Source of the DNA: Bacteroidales bacterium
GTDB lineage: Bacteria; Bacteroidota; Bacteroidia; Bacteroidales; UBA932
Reading direction: 5' to 3'
DNA length: 7,650 nucleotides
Assembly: GCA_017615445.1 (NCBI GenBank)
Contig: JAGAAD010000050.1
Coordinates: forward strand, 1 to 7,650
The notes beneath the pieces were generated by a model, which was not told the DNA's origin, did not search any database, and saw nothing but the letters and a program-made list of their open reading frames with translations. Positions within the stretch are counted from its first letter, which is position 1. Every line of letters begins with the position of its first letter. Of this stretch, positions 1-7,228 are shown in pieces. The position numbers and the translations under genes are program-made.

Positions 1-1054
1 GGAGGAATTATCGTGAATCCACGAAGGGATTTCTTTCACGGTGTATGAGGTTGGGCACGCCACTGTGATTTCAAAGCTTCCGCCCTCCTCATTGAAAGAC
101 ACTTCTTCGGGGGTAATCGAGAAAGCAGAATAACCATCCTGATCCAGCTGGCAATTGAAGCACGTTCCGTGAGTGTCGCAGATTATCATCACCCCGCTGC
201 GGGCCTGCTTATCAGAATTTGCCAAGGCCTTGAAGGTGAGACCGTCAGCGCGTTTTTCCGTCACTTCCACCCAGTCCGGCTTGGAATCCACATTCCAGTC
301 AAACGTGGCGGTGACGGAAATATCGAAGGTGCAGGGTCCCGCAATCATCACAAAGTTCAACGGCGAGACCGAGAAGACGTAGTCGTCCACCCTCACATTA
401 CAGGTAGCGCTCTTGTCGCCAGCCTTTGCTGTGATAACAGCAGAGCCTTTGCCAACAGCCTTGAGTTCGCCGCCGCTCACCGTGACCACCGAGGTCTTTG
501 AACTTGACCATGTCACGGTCTTGTCGGTTGCGTACTCCGGGAGGACAGTTGCCGTCAACAGCGCTTTCTGACCAGGCTCAAGAAACAGTTCAGTCGGCTC
601 CAGGGTGACGGACTCCACAGCAATGGCGGGCCGGCCTTCCTGCTTGACTTTAAACTTGCGCAGCACTGTGCCGCACTCAACCATAACCGTCGTCTCGCGG
701 GATTCGAAGGCTTCATTCGGTTGGATTTTTAGTGTGACAGTCGCTTCTCCAAGAGGGCCAGAAGCCGGATCAGCCGTCAGCCATTTGACACTTCCATTCC
801 CGATGGTAACAGACCATTCGGCGGTGGTGACAAAGCTGATAACGACCGTCTGCTCCTGCCCCTCCGAATCTTTTGGATCGGAATATCCGCATGAAACCTT
901 GACACCATTCTCGAAAACGGAGTAACTCGCTTCAGAGACGATGATCTGGGGTTCTATGTTCTCTACGCTCTCTTCGTCACACGAAACAGCGAATAGAAAT
1001 ACCCCCCCCCACCAAGGTCAATAATCGGATAAGATAGGTTAAACCTTGTCTCAT
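1..1054 (-). CDS. BACON/Big_2 surface lipoprotein in SusE position, partial, reading frame broken at a G9 run
   Basis: Third gene of the Sus-type operon, 24 bp after the susD-like stop; runs off the left edge. From the predicted lipidated Cys (codon 979-981) the frame is open for 327 residues to base 1. Counting that Cys as 1, I see a BACON domain at about 11-114 (ending KFKVKQEGR), a Big_2 Ig-like domain at about 120-198 (SVTLEPTELFLEPGQK, then VTWSSS and CNVRV), a second BACON at about 201-282 (ending CQLDQDGY) and a third starting at 285. The only good start is ATG at 1052-1054, but with nine G at 1002-1010 it reads 25 codons and stops at 977-979. With eight G it gives MRQGLTYLIRLLTLVGG-VFLFAVSC, an ideal signal peptide with lipobox AVSC. 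The acidic CDEES after the Cys fits surface export. BACON/Ig stalks commonly carry a C-terminal glycan-binding or catalytic module; here that part is outside the window. The role as a surface glycan-binding protein is inferred from position. Confidence 0.85.
1002..1010 (-). repeat. G9 homopolymer in the lipoprotein signal-peptide codons
   Basis: Nine consecutive G on the minus strand (C on the plus strand) lie inside the h-region codons of the BACON lipoprotein signal peptide. The ATG at 1052-1054 is out of frame with the downstream 327-codon open frame at this length. Tract lengths of 8 or 11 put them in frame; 9 and 10 do not. Homopolymers of this length slip during replication and are also frequent assembly or base-calling errors, so the sequence alone cannot decide between a real switch and an artefact. 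Confidence 0.9.
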
Positions 1055-1078
1055 GAATTATCTGGGGTTAGTCGTTTA

Positions 1079-2887
1079 TTACCTCGGGTTAATCGGAATG
1101 CCGCTGACGGAAGATTCGTCCACGGGGATCTGGTACTGGATCCTGAGATCCGTGTAAGGAATGACCTCGTTCTTGGTGCGGCTGGGGTAGCGGCGATCTA
1201 TGTCGCGGTTGTTGCGCACCAGGTCGATCAGGCGGAAGCCCTCCAGGAAGAGCTCCTGACGGCGCTCGTCCAGAACGCAGTCAAGGACGGTGGGATAGCC
1301 TCTGCCGGCGATGTTGCCGGTGGTCATCAGAGCCGTTCCGGACAGGCCGGCACGCTGACGGATGACGTTAACGTCTGCCAGAGCCTCGGTGTCCTTGCCT
1401 CCGAGATGGGCATAGGCCTCAGCCCTGTTCAGGACCACCTCACCGTAACGGATCATGATGTATGAAGCGTTGAGCGGATATGCGGAGCCCTCTCTGATGC
1501 TAAGCTTGTTGCAGAACCAGGTGGGATAGCCGCCGGGACGAACGCTCGCCATGTTGGTCTCCCAGATGACGCTGCCGTCGCTGATCTTCGGGGTGGGCAT
1601 CTGGTGACGAACGTAGCACCTGGTGTTGGTCCCATCATTGAGGATGTATCCCGGGAATTCGTCACTGATCTTGGTGGCGGTATTGTCCGGAATAGCCTTA
1701 TATGCCTTACCGTCGTGCGTGAACGAATAAGTTCCGTCACCGTTGTCGGTGATGCTTGAGACGATGGTCTTGTTGGTGAGATCTGTCACCGTGGGATAAA
1801 TATTGACGTTGGTCAGACAGTGGTTGACGTCGTCTTCCACACCCCAAGTGATGAACAGGCCGTCCTGAGAGCCGAACAGAGTCACAAGATCGGTGAAACG
1901 CTTGTCTCCGGGGAAGCGGGTCAGAAGGTCGAGCAGAGGGTCTGAGACATAGAGCTCGCCCCAACCGGTGCCCTGGGTTCCGTCCGGAGAGTCGAACATA
2001 CTGGCAACGAGGCCCTTCGGGCTCCAGTTGGCCATGTCCGCATCCGTGATGTCCACGCACCAGAGAACTTCCTTGCTGGTACTTGACTTTGCGTAGAGAT
2101 TGGAAACCTCGGCCTCGAGATGGGCGGAAGGATCCGCTCCGAGAATTTCGTCACAGATGTCGATGCAGTCCTGCCACTTGCCTTCGTAGAGATAAACTCT
2201 GGAAAGGAGTGCCTGAGCGGCTTCCTTGGTGACATAGCCGTTGTCTCCCCTCTTGGTCTTGGGATCCATCAGACGAATGGCGTTAAGCAGGTCGTCCTCG
2301 ATTGCTTTGTAGCACTCGCCCACAGTTGCACGCTTGGTGGTGCTGTAGTCCGTGCCGACACGGAGCACGACTCCCGGATTGTCCGGGCCGGCCGCATAGG
2401 GCTTGGCAAAGAGGTTGCAGAGCATGAGGTGGAAGAATGCGCGAAGGAAATAGTTCTCTCCCTTCAGCTGATTCTGCTCGCTGGCCGCCTCTGTCTCTAC
2501 CAGACCGCTGATGTTTGCATTGGCGGCGAAAATCATCTTGTAGCAGGCCACCCACATGTAGGCTGCGTCCGCCGAGTTGGCGTCATCCATATACTGGGCC
2601 GAGGTCCAGAACGGGTCCGTACTGGTCCAGGAGAAGCAGAAGTTGTCCGACTTCACCTCATTCAGCACGAAGTACTGACGCACGAAAGTGTTGTTCTGGC
2701 TGTAGCCGCCGCGGAACTCCAGCATGTCCTTCATCATGGAGTAGATACCGTCCGTGGTGTAGACTGCGGCAGCAGGGTTGCTGGCGAGTGCGGCACTCGT
2801 GAGGGTGTCTGAGGGCAGATAGTCCAGATTCACGCATCCTGCGAGAAGCAGGGGAAGGAATATGATTGATAATATCTTCTTTTTCAT
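1079..2887 (-). CDS. SusD/RagB-family surface nutrient-binding lipoprotein
   Basis: This is a 602-residue SusD-like protein, of usual family length. It is a surface-exposed lipoprotein that caps its SusC partner and helps capture the substrate. The signal peptide MKKKILSIIFLPLLLAGC has lipobox LAGC with the lipidated Cys at 18. Family landmarks are visible in order: the helical GENYFLRAFFHLMLCNLFAK block (143-162), the TPR-type KEAAQALLSRVYLYEGKW block (221-238), the C-terminal RYGEVVLNRAEAY (480-492), and DERRQELFLEGFRLIDLVR (540-558). It ends IPINPR, a shortened form of the usual Asn-Pro-rich tail. The start is backed by a good Shine-Dalgarno sequence (AAGGAAG) three bases upstream. It begins 12 bp after the susC-like stop, so the two are almost surely co-transcribed. 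The substrate is not readable from sequence; a glycan is the commonest case for the family, but peptides or other nutrients are possible. Confidence 0.97.
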   Translation of the reverse strand: MKKKILSIIFLPLLLAGCVNLDYLPSDTLTSAALASNPAAAVYTTDGIYSMMKDMLEFRGGYSQNNTFVRQYFVLNEVKSDNFCFSWTSTDPFWTSAQYMDDANSADAAYMWVACYKMIFAANANISGLVETEAASEQNQLKGENYFLRAFFHLMLCNLFAKPYAAGPDNPGVVLRVGTDYSTTKRATVGECYKAIEDDLLNAIRLMDPKTKRGDNGYVTKEAAQALLSRVYLYEGKWQDCIDICDEILGADPSAHLEAEVSNLYAKSSTSKEVLWCVDITDADMANWSPKGLVASMFDSPDGTQGTGWGELYVSDPLLDLLTRFPGDKRFTDLVTLFGSQDGLFITWGVEDDVNHCLTNVNIYPTVTDLTNKTIVSSITDNGDGTYSFTHDGKAYKAIPDNTATKISDEFPGYILNDGTNTRCYVRHQMPTPKISDGSVIWETNMASVRPGGYPTWFCNKLSIREGSAYPLNASYIMIRYGEVVLNRAEAYAHLGGKDTEALADVNVIRQRAGLSGTALMTTGNIAGRGYPTVLDCVLDERRQELFLEGFRLIDLVRNNRDIDRRYPSRTKNEVIPYTDLRIQYQIPVDESSVSGIPINPR

Positions 2888-2889
2888 GG

Positions 2890-2896
2890 CTTCCTT
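2890..2896 (-). promoter_or_regulatory. ribosome binding site of the susD-like gene
   Basis: AAGGAAG on the minus strand lies in the 12-bp gap between the susC-like stop and the susD-like ATG, ending three bases before the ATG. It is one of two clear purine-rich Shine-Dalgarno sequences in the window (the other precedes the 82-residue gene); the susC-like gene has none. It fixes the susD-like start at 2887 and would support strong translation of the lipoprotein from the shared message. Confidence 0.7.
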
Positions 2897-2899
2897 GTT

Positions 2900-5800
2900 T
2901 TAGAATTTAAAGTCGACTCCCAGGATGAAAGATCTAGGCACGGGATAGTTGTCGCCGAACACACCGGCGAGCGATGATCCGCTGCCTTCGAGCTGGACCT
3001 CAGGGTCTGCTCCGGAGAACTTGGTGAGAGTGAAAACATTGTCTGCCGTGAAGTAGATGCGTCCGCCCTGAACGAAGCCATTGAAGAGAGGCTTGTTGAA
3101 ATTGTAGGCCAGGGTGACGTTCTTCAGGCGCAAGAAGCTGCCGTCCTCGAGGTAACGGGAAGAATAACTGTTACTCTTCTGGTTGCCGTTCTGCATCGGA
3201 CGTGGGTGAGTGGCCTTATTGTGAGTGCTCTTCTTGTTGGGGTCCCAACGCACCCAGCCGAGGCCATTGTCCAGGCTCATCATGTTGTAGTCTATGTAAC
3301 CGCCGTCGGAGTCGGAAGTGATACGCGAACGGTTGAAGACTTTGTTGCCGTAGACGAAGAAGATGTTGGCGCCGAGGGTCCAGTTCTTCCAGCGGAGGTC
3401 GCTGGTCACACCGCCGGTGAACTTCGGGGTTGCAGAACCCATCATACGGTAGTCGGCGTCCTGATATTTGCAGGTAGCGGTCCTGTTCCCCGTGTAGACA
3501 GGGAACGGAGTCGATTCGGTAGTGGTTTTGTCGGTGGGGTTACCGCGGCTGTCAAGCGCATAGTAAAGGGTCTTGCCGCTCTCATCCACAGCCTCTTCGT
3601 AGTCCCACCAGAGCGGGTCACCGTTCTCGGGATCCACGCCGGCCCATTCGGGCATGTACCAGGTGTAGATGTCATATCCTTCGCGGACAATCTGCTCCAC
3701 CTTCGGGGTGCCGTAGCCGCGACGGAAGGCGCCGTTCGGCAGGTAAACCACGGTGTTGCGGTTCAGGCCGATGTTGAAGCCGAGATTCCACTTCCAGTCC
3801 TTGTTCTTGATTATATCGCCGTCCACCGCGAGCTCGACACCCTTGTTATTGATGGTACCGAAGTTTGCCGTGTACAGTGTGAAACCGGTGGACGGAGCCT
3901 GAGGAACGTCGAGCAGAAGGTTCTCGTTATTTGTGTTGTAAAGGTCCAACGAAACATTCAGACGATCGTACATACGGGCTTCGATACCGATGCTGGCCAT
4001 ATAGGCGACCTCCCATCCGAGGTGGTCGTTGGACATACGCTCAGCCACTGCGACCACCTTGTTGTTGTAAGTGTTGCTGGTGGAGAAAGTGTCCAGATAG
4101 AGGAACGGCTCGATGTCCGAGTTACCGGTCTTACCGTAGCCCACGCGAAGCTTGAGAAGGTCGAACATGGAGAGGTCCTCCATGAACGGCTCCTTGCTGA
4201 TGATCCAGGCTGCGGATGCGCCAGGGAAGAAGCCGCCGCGGGTGGCGGGGGCGAACTTGTAGGTCTTGTCATAGCGGATGGAGGCGGTGGCGATGTACTT
4301 CTCTGCGTAGGAGTACTGAGCCTGCGCGAGCACTGCCCATGACGCCGAACCGGAGTCGCTGCCCGAAACGGACATACCGTCGGATCCGACGCTGTTCAGG
4401 GCCTCCATGCCCGTGGGCATGAAGCCGCCGCCGGCGCCGAGGCTATCCCAGTAGCCCCAGCCGACTTCGTAGCCCACGATGCCGTTCAGCGAATGCGGGC
4501 CGAAGTTCTTGTGGGCCTTGAGGAGCTCGGTCAGGCCGACTCCCCAGCTGGTGCCCATTCCATTCCAGATCGAGCCGCTGCCCTTCGCGCTGGTGTTTGT
4601 GCGCGCGTCGTAGTAGGACTTGCTCTTCCAGTTGGACGAATCCAGACGGCTGGTGCTGGTGAAGCTCAGCCAGTCTGTGATGTTCCAGATCAGCTGCAGG
4701 TCTGCAACTATCTGCTCGCTCCAGCTCTGGTTCTTGTTGTAGAGGAGGCTATGGAAGGGGTTGTACTGCTCTTTTCCGTACCACACCACGTCCTTGCCCT
4801 CTGGGGTGCCGACCGCCTTGGGGGTGCCGTCTGCATTGAACGGGTCGTCCCAGGGCAGGCCCTGATAGGCCATGGAGGTGTCCAGCCAGCTGGTGCTGTA
4901 GTCGCTCTTGGCGCGGTTGTAGGCGAGACGGAGGTTGAACGACAGGTCTTCGCCGATGGGGGCGCCGAGGTTGACTCTCGCGGAACTGCGGTTAAAGGCG
5001 GTGCCGATCAGTGAACCCTGCTCGTCGTAGTGGTCTATGCTGGCGAAATAGTTCATTCTGCCGCTGATGCCGGCCACGGACAGGTAGTAGTCCTGCACCA
5101 GAGCCTTCTTGAAGATGTTGTTGTACCAGTCGTAGTCCGTCTCGAGGAGGGTCTTCGGGCGCAGGCTGGAGAAGAGCGTGCTGCTCATCATCATCTTCTG
5201 CGTCTTGTAGAGCTCCTTGCTGTTCATAGTGTGGAAACGGCCGGAAAGGGCCTGCTTGACACCCGCGCTGGCCTTGAAGTTGACCTCGGTGCGGGCGCGG
5301 TCCTTGGCGCTCTTGGTGGTGATGACGATGACGCCGCCCGCAGCGGAAGCACCGTACAGGGCGGTCGCGGACGCGTCCTTAAGGATCGTGACGCTCTCCA
5401 CGTCGTTCGGGTTGAAGGTGCCGCCGGCGATGCCGTCCACGACATAGAGCGGATCTGCGCTGGCGGAGATGGAACCCGTGCCGCGGATGCGGATCTGGGC
5501 GCCCTCACCGGGCTGTCCGCTGGAGTTCATGACCACGACGCCGGCCGCTTTACCCTGGATCATGGTGCCCAGGTCGGGCGTGCTGTTGTCCAGGAGTTCT
5601 TCGCTGCGAAGGGACACCACGGAGCTCGAGAGCTCGTTCTTTTTCTGCGAGGTGTATCCCAGCACCACGACTTCGTCCAGGAACTGGACGTCTTCCTTCA
5701 TGAAGACGTCGATTCTTGTGCGGCTGCCCACCGTCTCGACCACATCGGTGTATCCGAGGAGGCTGAAGGTGAGGACGGCGTCCTTGCCGGCCACGACGGT

Positions 5801-5974
5801 GTAGGAGCCGTCCAGGTCCGTGACGGCGCCGCCGCCGGTGGAGACGACCACACCGACGCCCACCATGGGCTCACCGGTGGCCGCATCTTTCACAGAGCCG
5901 GTGACGGTCTGCTGCGCGAACGCATAAGCCACCGTCAGGAAGCTCAGGAGGAGGATGGAAAATAATTTTTTCAT
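2900..5974 (-). CDS. SusC/RagA-family TonB-dependent outer-membrane transporter
   Basis: This 1024-residue protein is the outer-membrane pore of a SusCD complex, importing a SusD-bound oligomer with energy from TonB. Residues 1-20 form a Sec signal peptide ending AYAFA before QQTVTG. A CarboxypepD_reg-like beta domain spans about 22-95 (VTGSVKDAATGEPMVG to RIDVFMKED). A TonB-box-like segment DEVVVLGYTSQKK follows at 100-112. The plug (about 115-222) carries the hallmark QIRIRGTGSIS, DPLYVVDGI and VTILKDASATALYG, then GVIVITTK. The remainder is the barrel, ending in aromatic-terminated VDFKF, as expected for outer-membrane insertion by BAM. There is no N-terminal STN domain, so it is not a classic anti-sigma signalling transducer. 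The start ATG at 5974 lacks a Shine-Dalgarno sequence but has an A/T-rich leader, usual in Bacteroidota. It is the first gene of the minus-strand operon. Substrate unknown. Confidence 0.98.
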   Translation of the reverse strand: MKKLFSILLLSFLTVAYAFAQQTVTGSVKDAATGEPMVGVGVVVSTGGGAVTDLDGSYTVVAGKDAVLTFSLLGYTDVVETVGSRTRIDVFMKEDVQFLDEVVVLGYTSQKKNELSSSVVSLRSEELLDNSTPDLGTMIQGKAAGVVVMNSSGQPGEGAQIRIRGTGSISASADPLYVVDGIAGGTFNPNDVESVTILKDASATALYGASAAGGVIVITTKSAKDRARTEVNFKASAGVKQALSGRFHTMNSKELYKTQKMMMSSTLFSSLRPKTLLETDYDWYNNIFKKALVQDYYLSVAGISGRMNYFASIDHYDEQGSLIGTAFNRSSARVNLGAPIGEDLSFNLRLAYNRAKSDYSTSWLDTSMAYQGLPWDDPFNADGTPKAVGTPEGKDVVWYGKEQYNPFHSLLYNKNQSWSEQIVADLQLIWNITDWLSFTSTSRLDSSNWKSKSYYDARTNTSAKGSGSIWNGMGTSWGVGLTELLKAHKNFGPHSLNGIVGYEVGWGYWDSLGAGGGFMPTGMEALNSVGSDGMSVSGSDSGSASWAVLAQAQYSYAEKYIATASIRYDKTYKFAPATRGGFFPGASAAWIISKEPFMEDLSMFDLLKLRVGYGKTGNSDIEPFLYLDTFSTSNTYNNKVVAVAERMSNDHLGWEVAYMASIGIEARMYDRLNVSLDLYNTNNENLLLDVPQAPSTGFTLYTANFGTINNKGVELAVDGDIIKNKDWKWNLGFNIGLNRNTVVYLPNGAFRRGYGTPKVEQIVREGYDIYTWYMPEWAGVDPENGDPLWWDYEEAVDESGKTLYYALDSRGNPTDKTTTESTPFPVYTGNRTATCKYQDADYRMMGSATPKFTGGVTSDLRWKNWTLGANIFFVYGNKVFNRSRITSDSDGGYIDYNMMSLDNGLGWVRWDPNKKSTHNKATHPRPMQNGNQKSNSYSSRYLEDGSFLRLKNVTLAYNFNKPLFNGFVQGGRIYFTADNVFTLTKFSGADPEVQLEGSGSSLAGVFGDNYPVPRSFILGVDFKF

Positions 5975-5981
5975 TGAATTG

Positions 5982-5994
5982 ATTATTGAATAAT
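5982..5994 (-). repeat. short A/T inverted repeat in the susC-like 5' leader
   Basis: ATTATTGAATAAT is a perfect 6-bp inverted repeat around one G. It lies within the predicted susC-like leader, ending 8 bp before the ATG. An ATTGAAT heptamer occurs twice here (5973-5979 and 5985-5991), 12 bp apart, the first copy overlapping the start codon. Such A/T-rich sequence can arise by chance; a role in translation or as an operator is only a possibility. Confidence 0.35.
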
Positions 5995-6015
5995 AGTTTT
6001 TTCGGTTTGCGCTAT

Positions 6016-6023
6016 CAAATATA
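6016..6023 (-). promoter_or_regulatory. -7 promoter element of the susC-like operon
   Basis: TATATTTG on the minus strand matches the Bacteroidota -7 consensus TAnnTTTG exactly. It would start transcription near 6010, giving a leader of about 35 bases before the susC-like ATG at 5974. The -33 region shows no clear TTG (the best is a TTA about 22 bp upstream), so an activator may be needed, as is common for inducible sus-type operons. The -33 region overlaps the -7 element of the divergent plus-strand promoter. Confidence 0.55.
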
Positions 6024-6032
6024 ATTAATTAT
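6021..6032. repeat. perfect 12-bp A/T palindrome between divergent promoters
   Basis: ATAATTAATTAT is its own reverse complement. It overlaps the upstream end of the minus-strand -7 element and the expected -33 region of the plus-strand promoter. That is a suitable place for a dimeric regulator that would affect both transcription units. It has no G or C, so chance occurrence in an A/T-rich spacer is a real alternative. Confidence 0.4.
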
Positions 6033-6045
6033 TCCCGTTGTTTTA

Positions 6046-6053
6046 TAACTTTG
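6046..6053 (+). promoter_or_regulatory. -7 promoter element of the 99-residue gene / PCMD unit
   Basis: TAACTTTG matches TAnnTTTG exactly and is only 5 bp before the ATG at 6059. With the usual few bases between the -7 element and the start point, transcription would begin on or next to the ATG, making the message leaderless or nearly so. The -33 region has only a weak TTA (6025-6027, 18 bp spacing). Confidence 0.5.
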
Positions 6054-6058
6054 TTCCT

Positions 6059-6358
6059 ATGGAAAGCTGGAACACAATCAATGTCTATGTCCACTACAGC
6101 CCGTCGGACCCGGGAATACGTAACATTTTCACAGATAAAACCGTCTTCCAGAGGGAAGAAATAGCCGTGGGCAAGCGCCTCGCATACGAAGATTCAGGAA
6201 GGTTATTCGGATCTATTGTTGTTAAGGCCTTCGACGACGAATCGGTGACAATCGAGTACCGCGGGCAGGATTATATCCTCAAGCCGAATACAACCAAGGA
6301 ACTGGACGAAGGCGGCCGGGATTACACCAATTTCTGGCTGAGCATTCAGTTGATCTAG
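6059..6358 (+). CDS. small cytoplasmic protein of unknown function, 99 aa
   Basis: I do not recognise this family. The protein has no signal peptide, membrane segment or cysteine, and is fairly acidic. Its pattern of alternating hydrophobic residues (NVYVHYS, FGSIVVKAF, VTIEYRGQDYIL, FWLSIQLI) suggests a small mostly-beta fold. The C-terminal half, running from VTIEYRGQDYIL to TNFWLSIQLI, is the most family-like part. I chose the ATG at 6059; an in-frame TTG at 6038 would add MFYNFVP but lies upstream of and across the promoter -7 element. The stop is 3 bp before the PCMD lipoprotein ATG, so the two are likely co-transcribed and translationally coupled. Divergent from the sus-type operon. Function not assigned. 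Confidence 0.8.
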   Translation: MESWNTINVYVHYSPSDPGIRNIFTDKTVFQREEIAVGKRLAYEDSGRLFGSIVVKAFDDESVTIEYRGQDYILKPNTTKELDEGGRDYTNFWLSIQLI

Positions 6359-6361
6359 TCT

Positions 6362-7228
6362 ATGAGGCCACAAGCCACCATTCTCTTTGCGACTGCGCTG
6401 CTGGTGGCGGCGTGCGGGAAGGATGCGCCCGAAACGCCGGCGGCTCCCATGCCCGCAGAGGTGCTCGAGAGGCTGAGCTTCGAGCATTTCAGGACCGTTG
6501 AGACCAAGCCGTCCTACGGCTACCATGTCTTCTACGAAGAAGGCGCGGACGGGAGCAGCTACGATCTATGGGCCTCCGGCAACGAAGGCGCGGCCATGGT
6601 CAATTCCAAGCGCAAGCCCGAGCAATTCCCGACTTACGCCACGGCGGATGGCTATGAAGGCTACGGCGTCTGCCTCAACACCCAGTCATCCGGCACCCTC
6701 GGCGGACTCGTGGGCAAACCGATAGCCGCCGGGAACCTCTATATCGGCAGCTTCGACTCCGGAAAGGTGATGAGCGACGCTCTGAAGACCACGGTGTTCG
6801 GCGTGTCGGTGGACCGTGAACCCATCAGCGTCAGCGGATGGTACAAGTACTCCCCCGGCAAGACCTTCACCGACAAGAATAAAAAAGAAATCCCCGACCG
6901 CACGGATGAAGCCAATATCTATGGCGTATTCTGGCGGAATACGGACGGCGGCAAAAACGTCACCCTGCACGGCGACAACATACTCGACAATCCGTGGATA
7001 GTGAGCAAGGCGCAGGTCGCAGAACTCCCGCCCACCGAAGAGTGGGCGCAGTTCGAGATGGTTTTCGAAGGGGAACGCGCGGACGCCGAAGTCCTCGCGC
7101 AGCGTGGTTATAGTTTCACTCTGGTGTTTTCATCCAGCAAGGGCGGTGACTCCTTCGAAGGAGCCATCGGCAGCACCCTTATGATAGATGAAGTGCGGGT
7201 CAGTTTCGCCCCCGCACCCGAGAATTAG
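6362..7228 (+). CDS. PCMD-domain (putative carbohydrate metabolism) lipoprotein
   Basis: This 288-residue predicted lipoprotein has signal peptide MRPQATILFATALLVAAC, lipobox VAAC and lipidated Cys at 18. It is followed by GKDAPE, whose Lys-Asp resembles a Bacteroidota surface-export signal, then a Pro/Ala-rich linker. Residues about 38-283 match the PCMD family (PF13201) pattern: DLWASGNEGAAM (68-79), GVCLNTQSSG (102-111), KPIAAGNLYIGSF (119-131), ISVSGWYKYSPGKTF (155-169), ANIYGVFW (184-191), and LVFSSSKGGDSFEGAIGSTL (254-273) then MIDEVRV. The domain is a beta-sandwich jelly-roll often found beside SusCD systems; its biochemical role is not established. Its location suggests an accessory surface protein for the divergent sus-type operon, but that is inference. 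The stop codon overlaps the convergent 82-residue gene, leaving no room for a dedicated terminator. Confidence 0.92.
   Translation: MRPQATILFATALLVAACGKDAPETPAAPMPAEVLERLSFEHFRTVETKPSYGYHVFYEEGADGSSYDLWASGNEGAAMVNSKRKPEQFPTYATADGYEGYGVCLNTQSSGTLGGLVGKPIAAGNLYIGSFDSGKVMSDALKTTVFGVSVDREPISVSGWYKYSPGKTFTDKNKKEIPDRTDEANIYGVFWRNTDGGKNVTLHGDNILDNPWIVSKAQVAELPPTEEWAQFEMVFEGERADAEVLAQRGYSFTLVFSSSKGGDSFEGAIGSTLMIDEVRVSFAPAPEN

Noticed and set aside
169..925. Plus-strand open frames at 169-501 and 605-925
   Set aside because: The minus strand has one continuous frame with BACON and Big_2 domains through this whole stretch; the plus frames have no recognisable content.
1055..1078. Separate promoter or terminator between the susD-like and BACON genes
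   Set aside because: The gap is 24 bp with no TAnnTTTG element and no hairpin; co-transcription is the simpler reading.
2120..2812. 230-codon plus-strand open frame opposite the susD-like gene
   Set aside because: Mirror frame of well-conserved SusD sequence, with no domain or start signal of its own.
3206..4342. 378-codon plus-strand open frame opposite the susC-like gene
   Set aside because: Its translation is Val/His/Gly/Ala-rich with no recognisable domain, and it lies wholly antisense to a clear SusC barrel. It is explained by the GC-rich codon choice of the real gene.
5030..5965. 311-codon plus-strand open frame opposite the susC-like N-terminus
   Set aside because: Antisense to the signal peptide, CarboxypepD_reg-like domain and plug of SusC; low-complexity composition and no own promoter or ribosome binding site.
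5982..5994. Inverted repeat ATTATTGAATAAT as an intrinsic terminator
   Set aside because: It contains only A/T pairs, has a one-base loop and lies just upstream of the susC-like start, so it cannot form a stable terminator hairpin.
6038..6058. TTG start at 6038 for the 99-residue gene, adding MFYNFVP
   Set aside because: The extension would be coded across the promoter's TAACTTTG element and has no ribosome binding site; ATG at 6059 is simpler.
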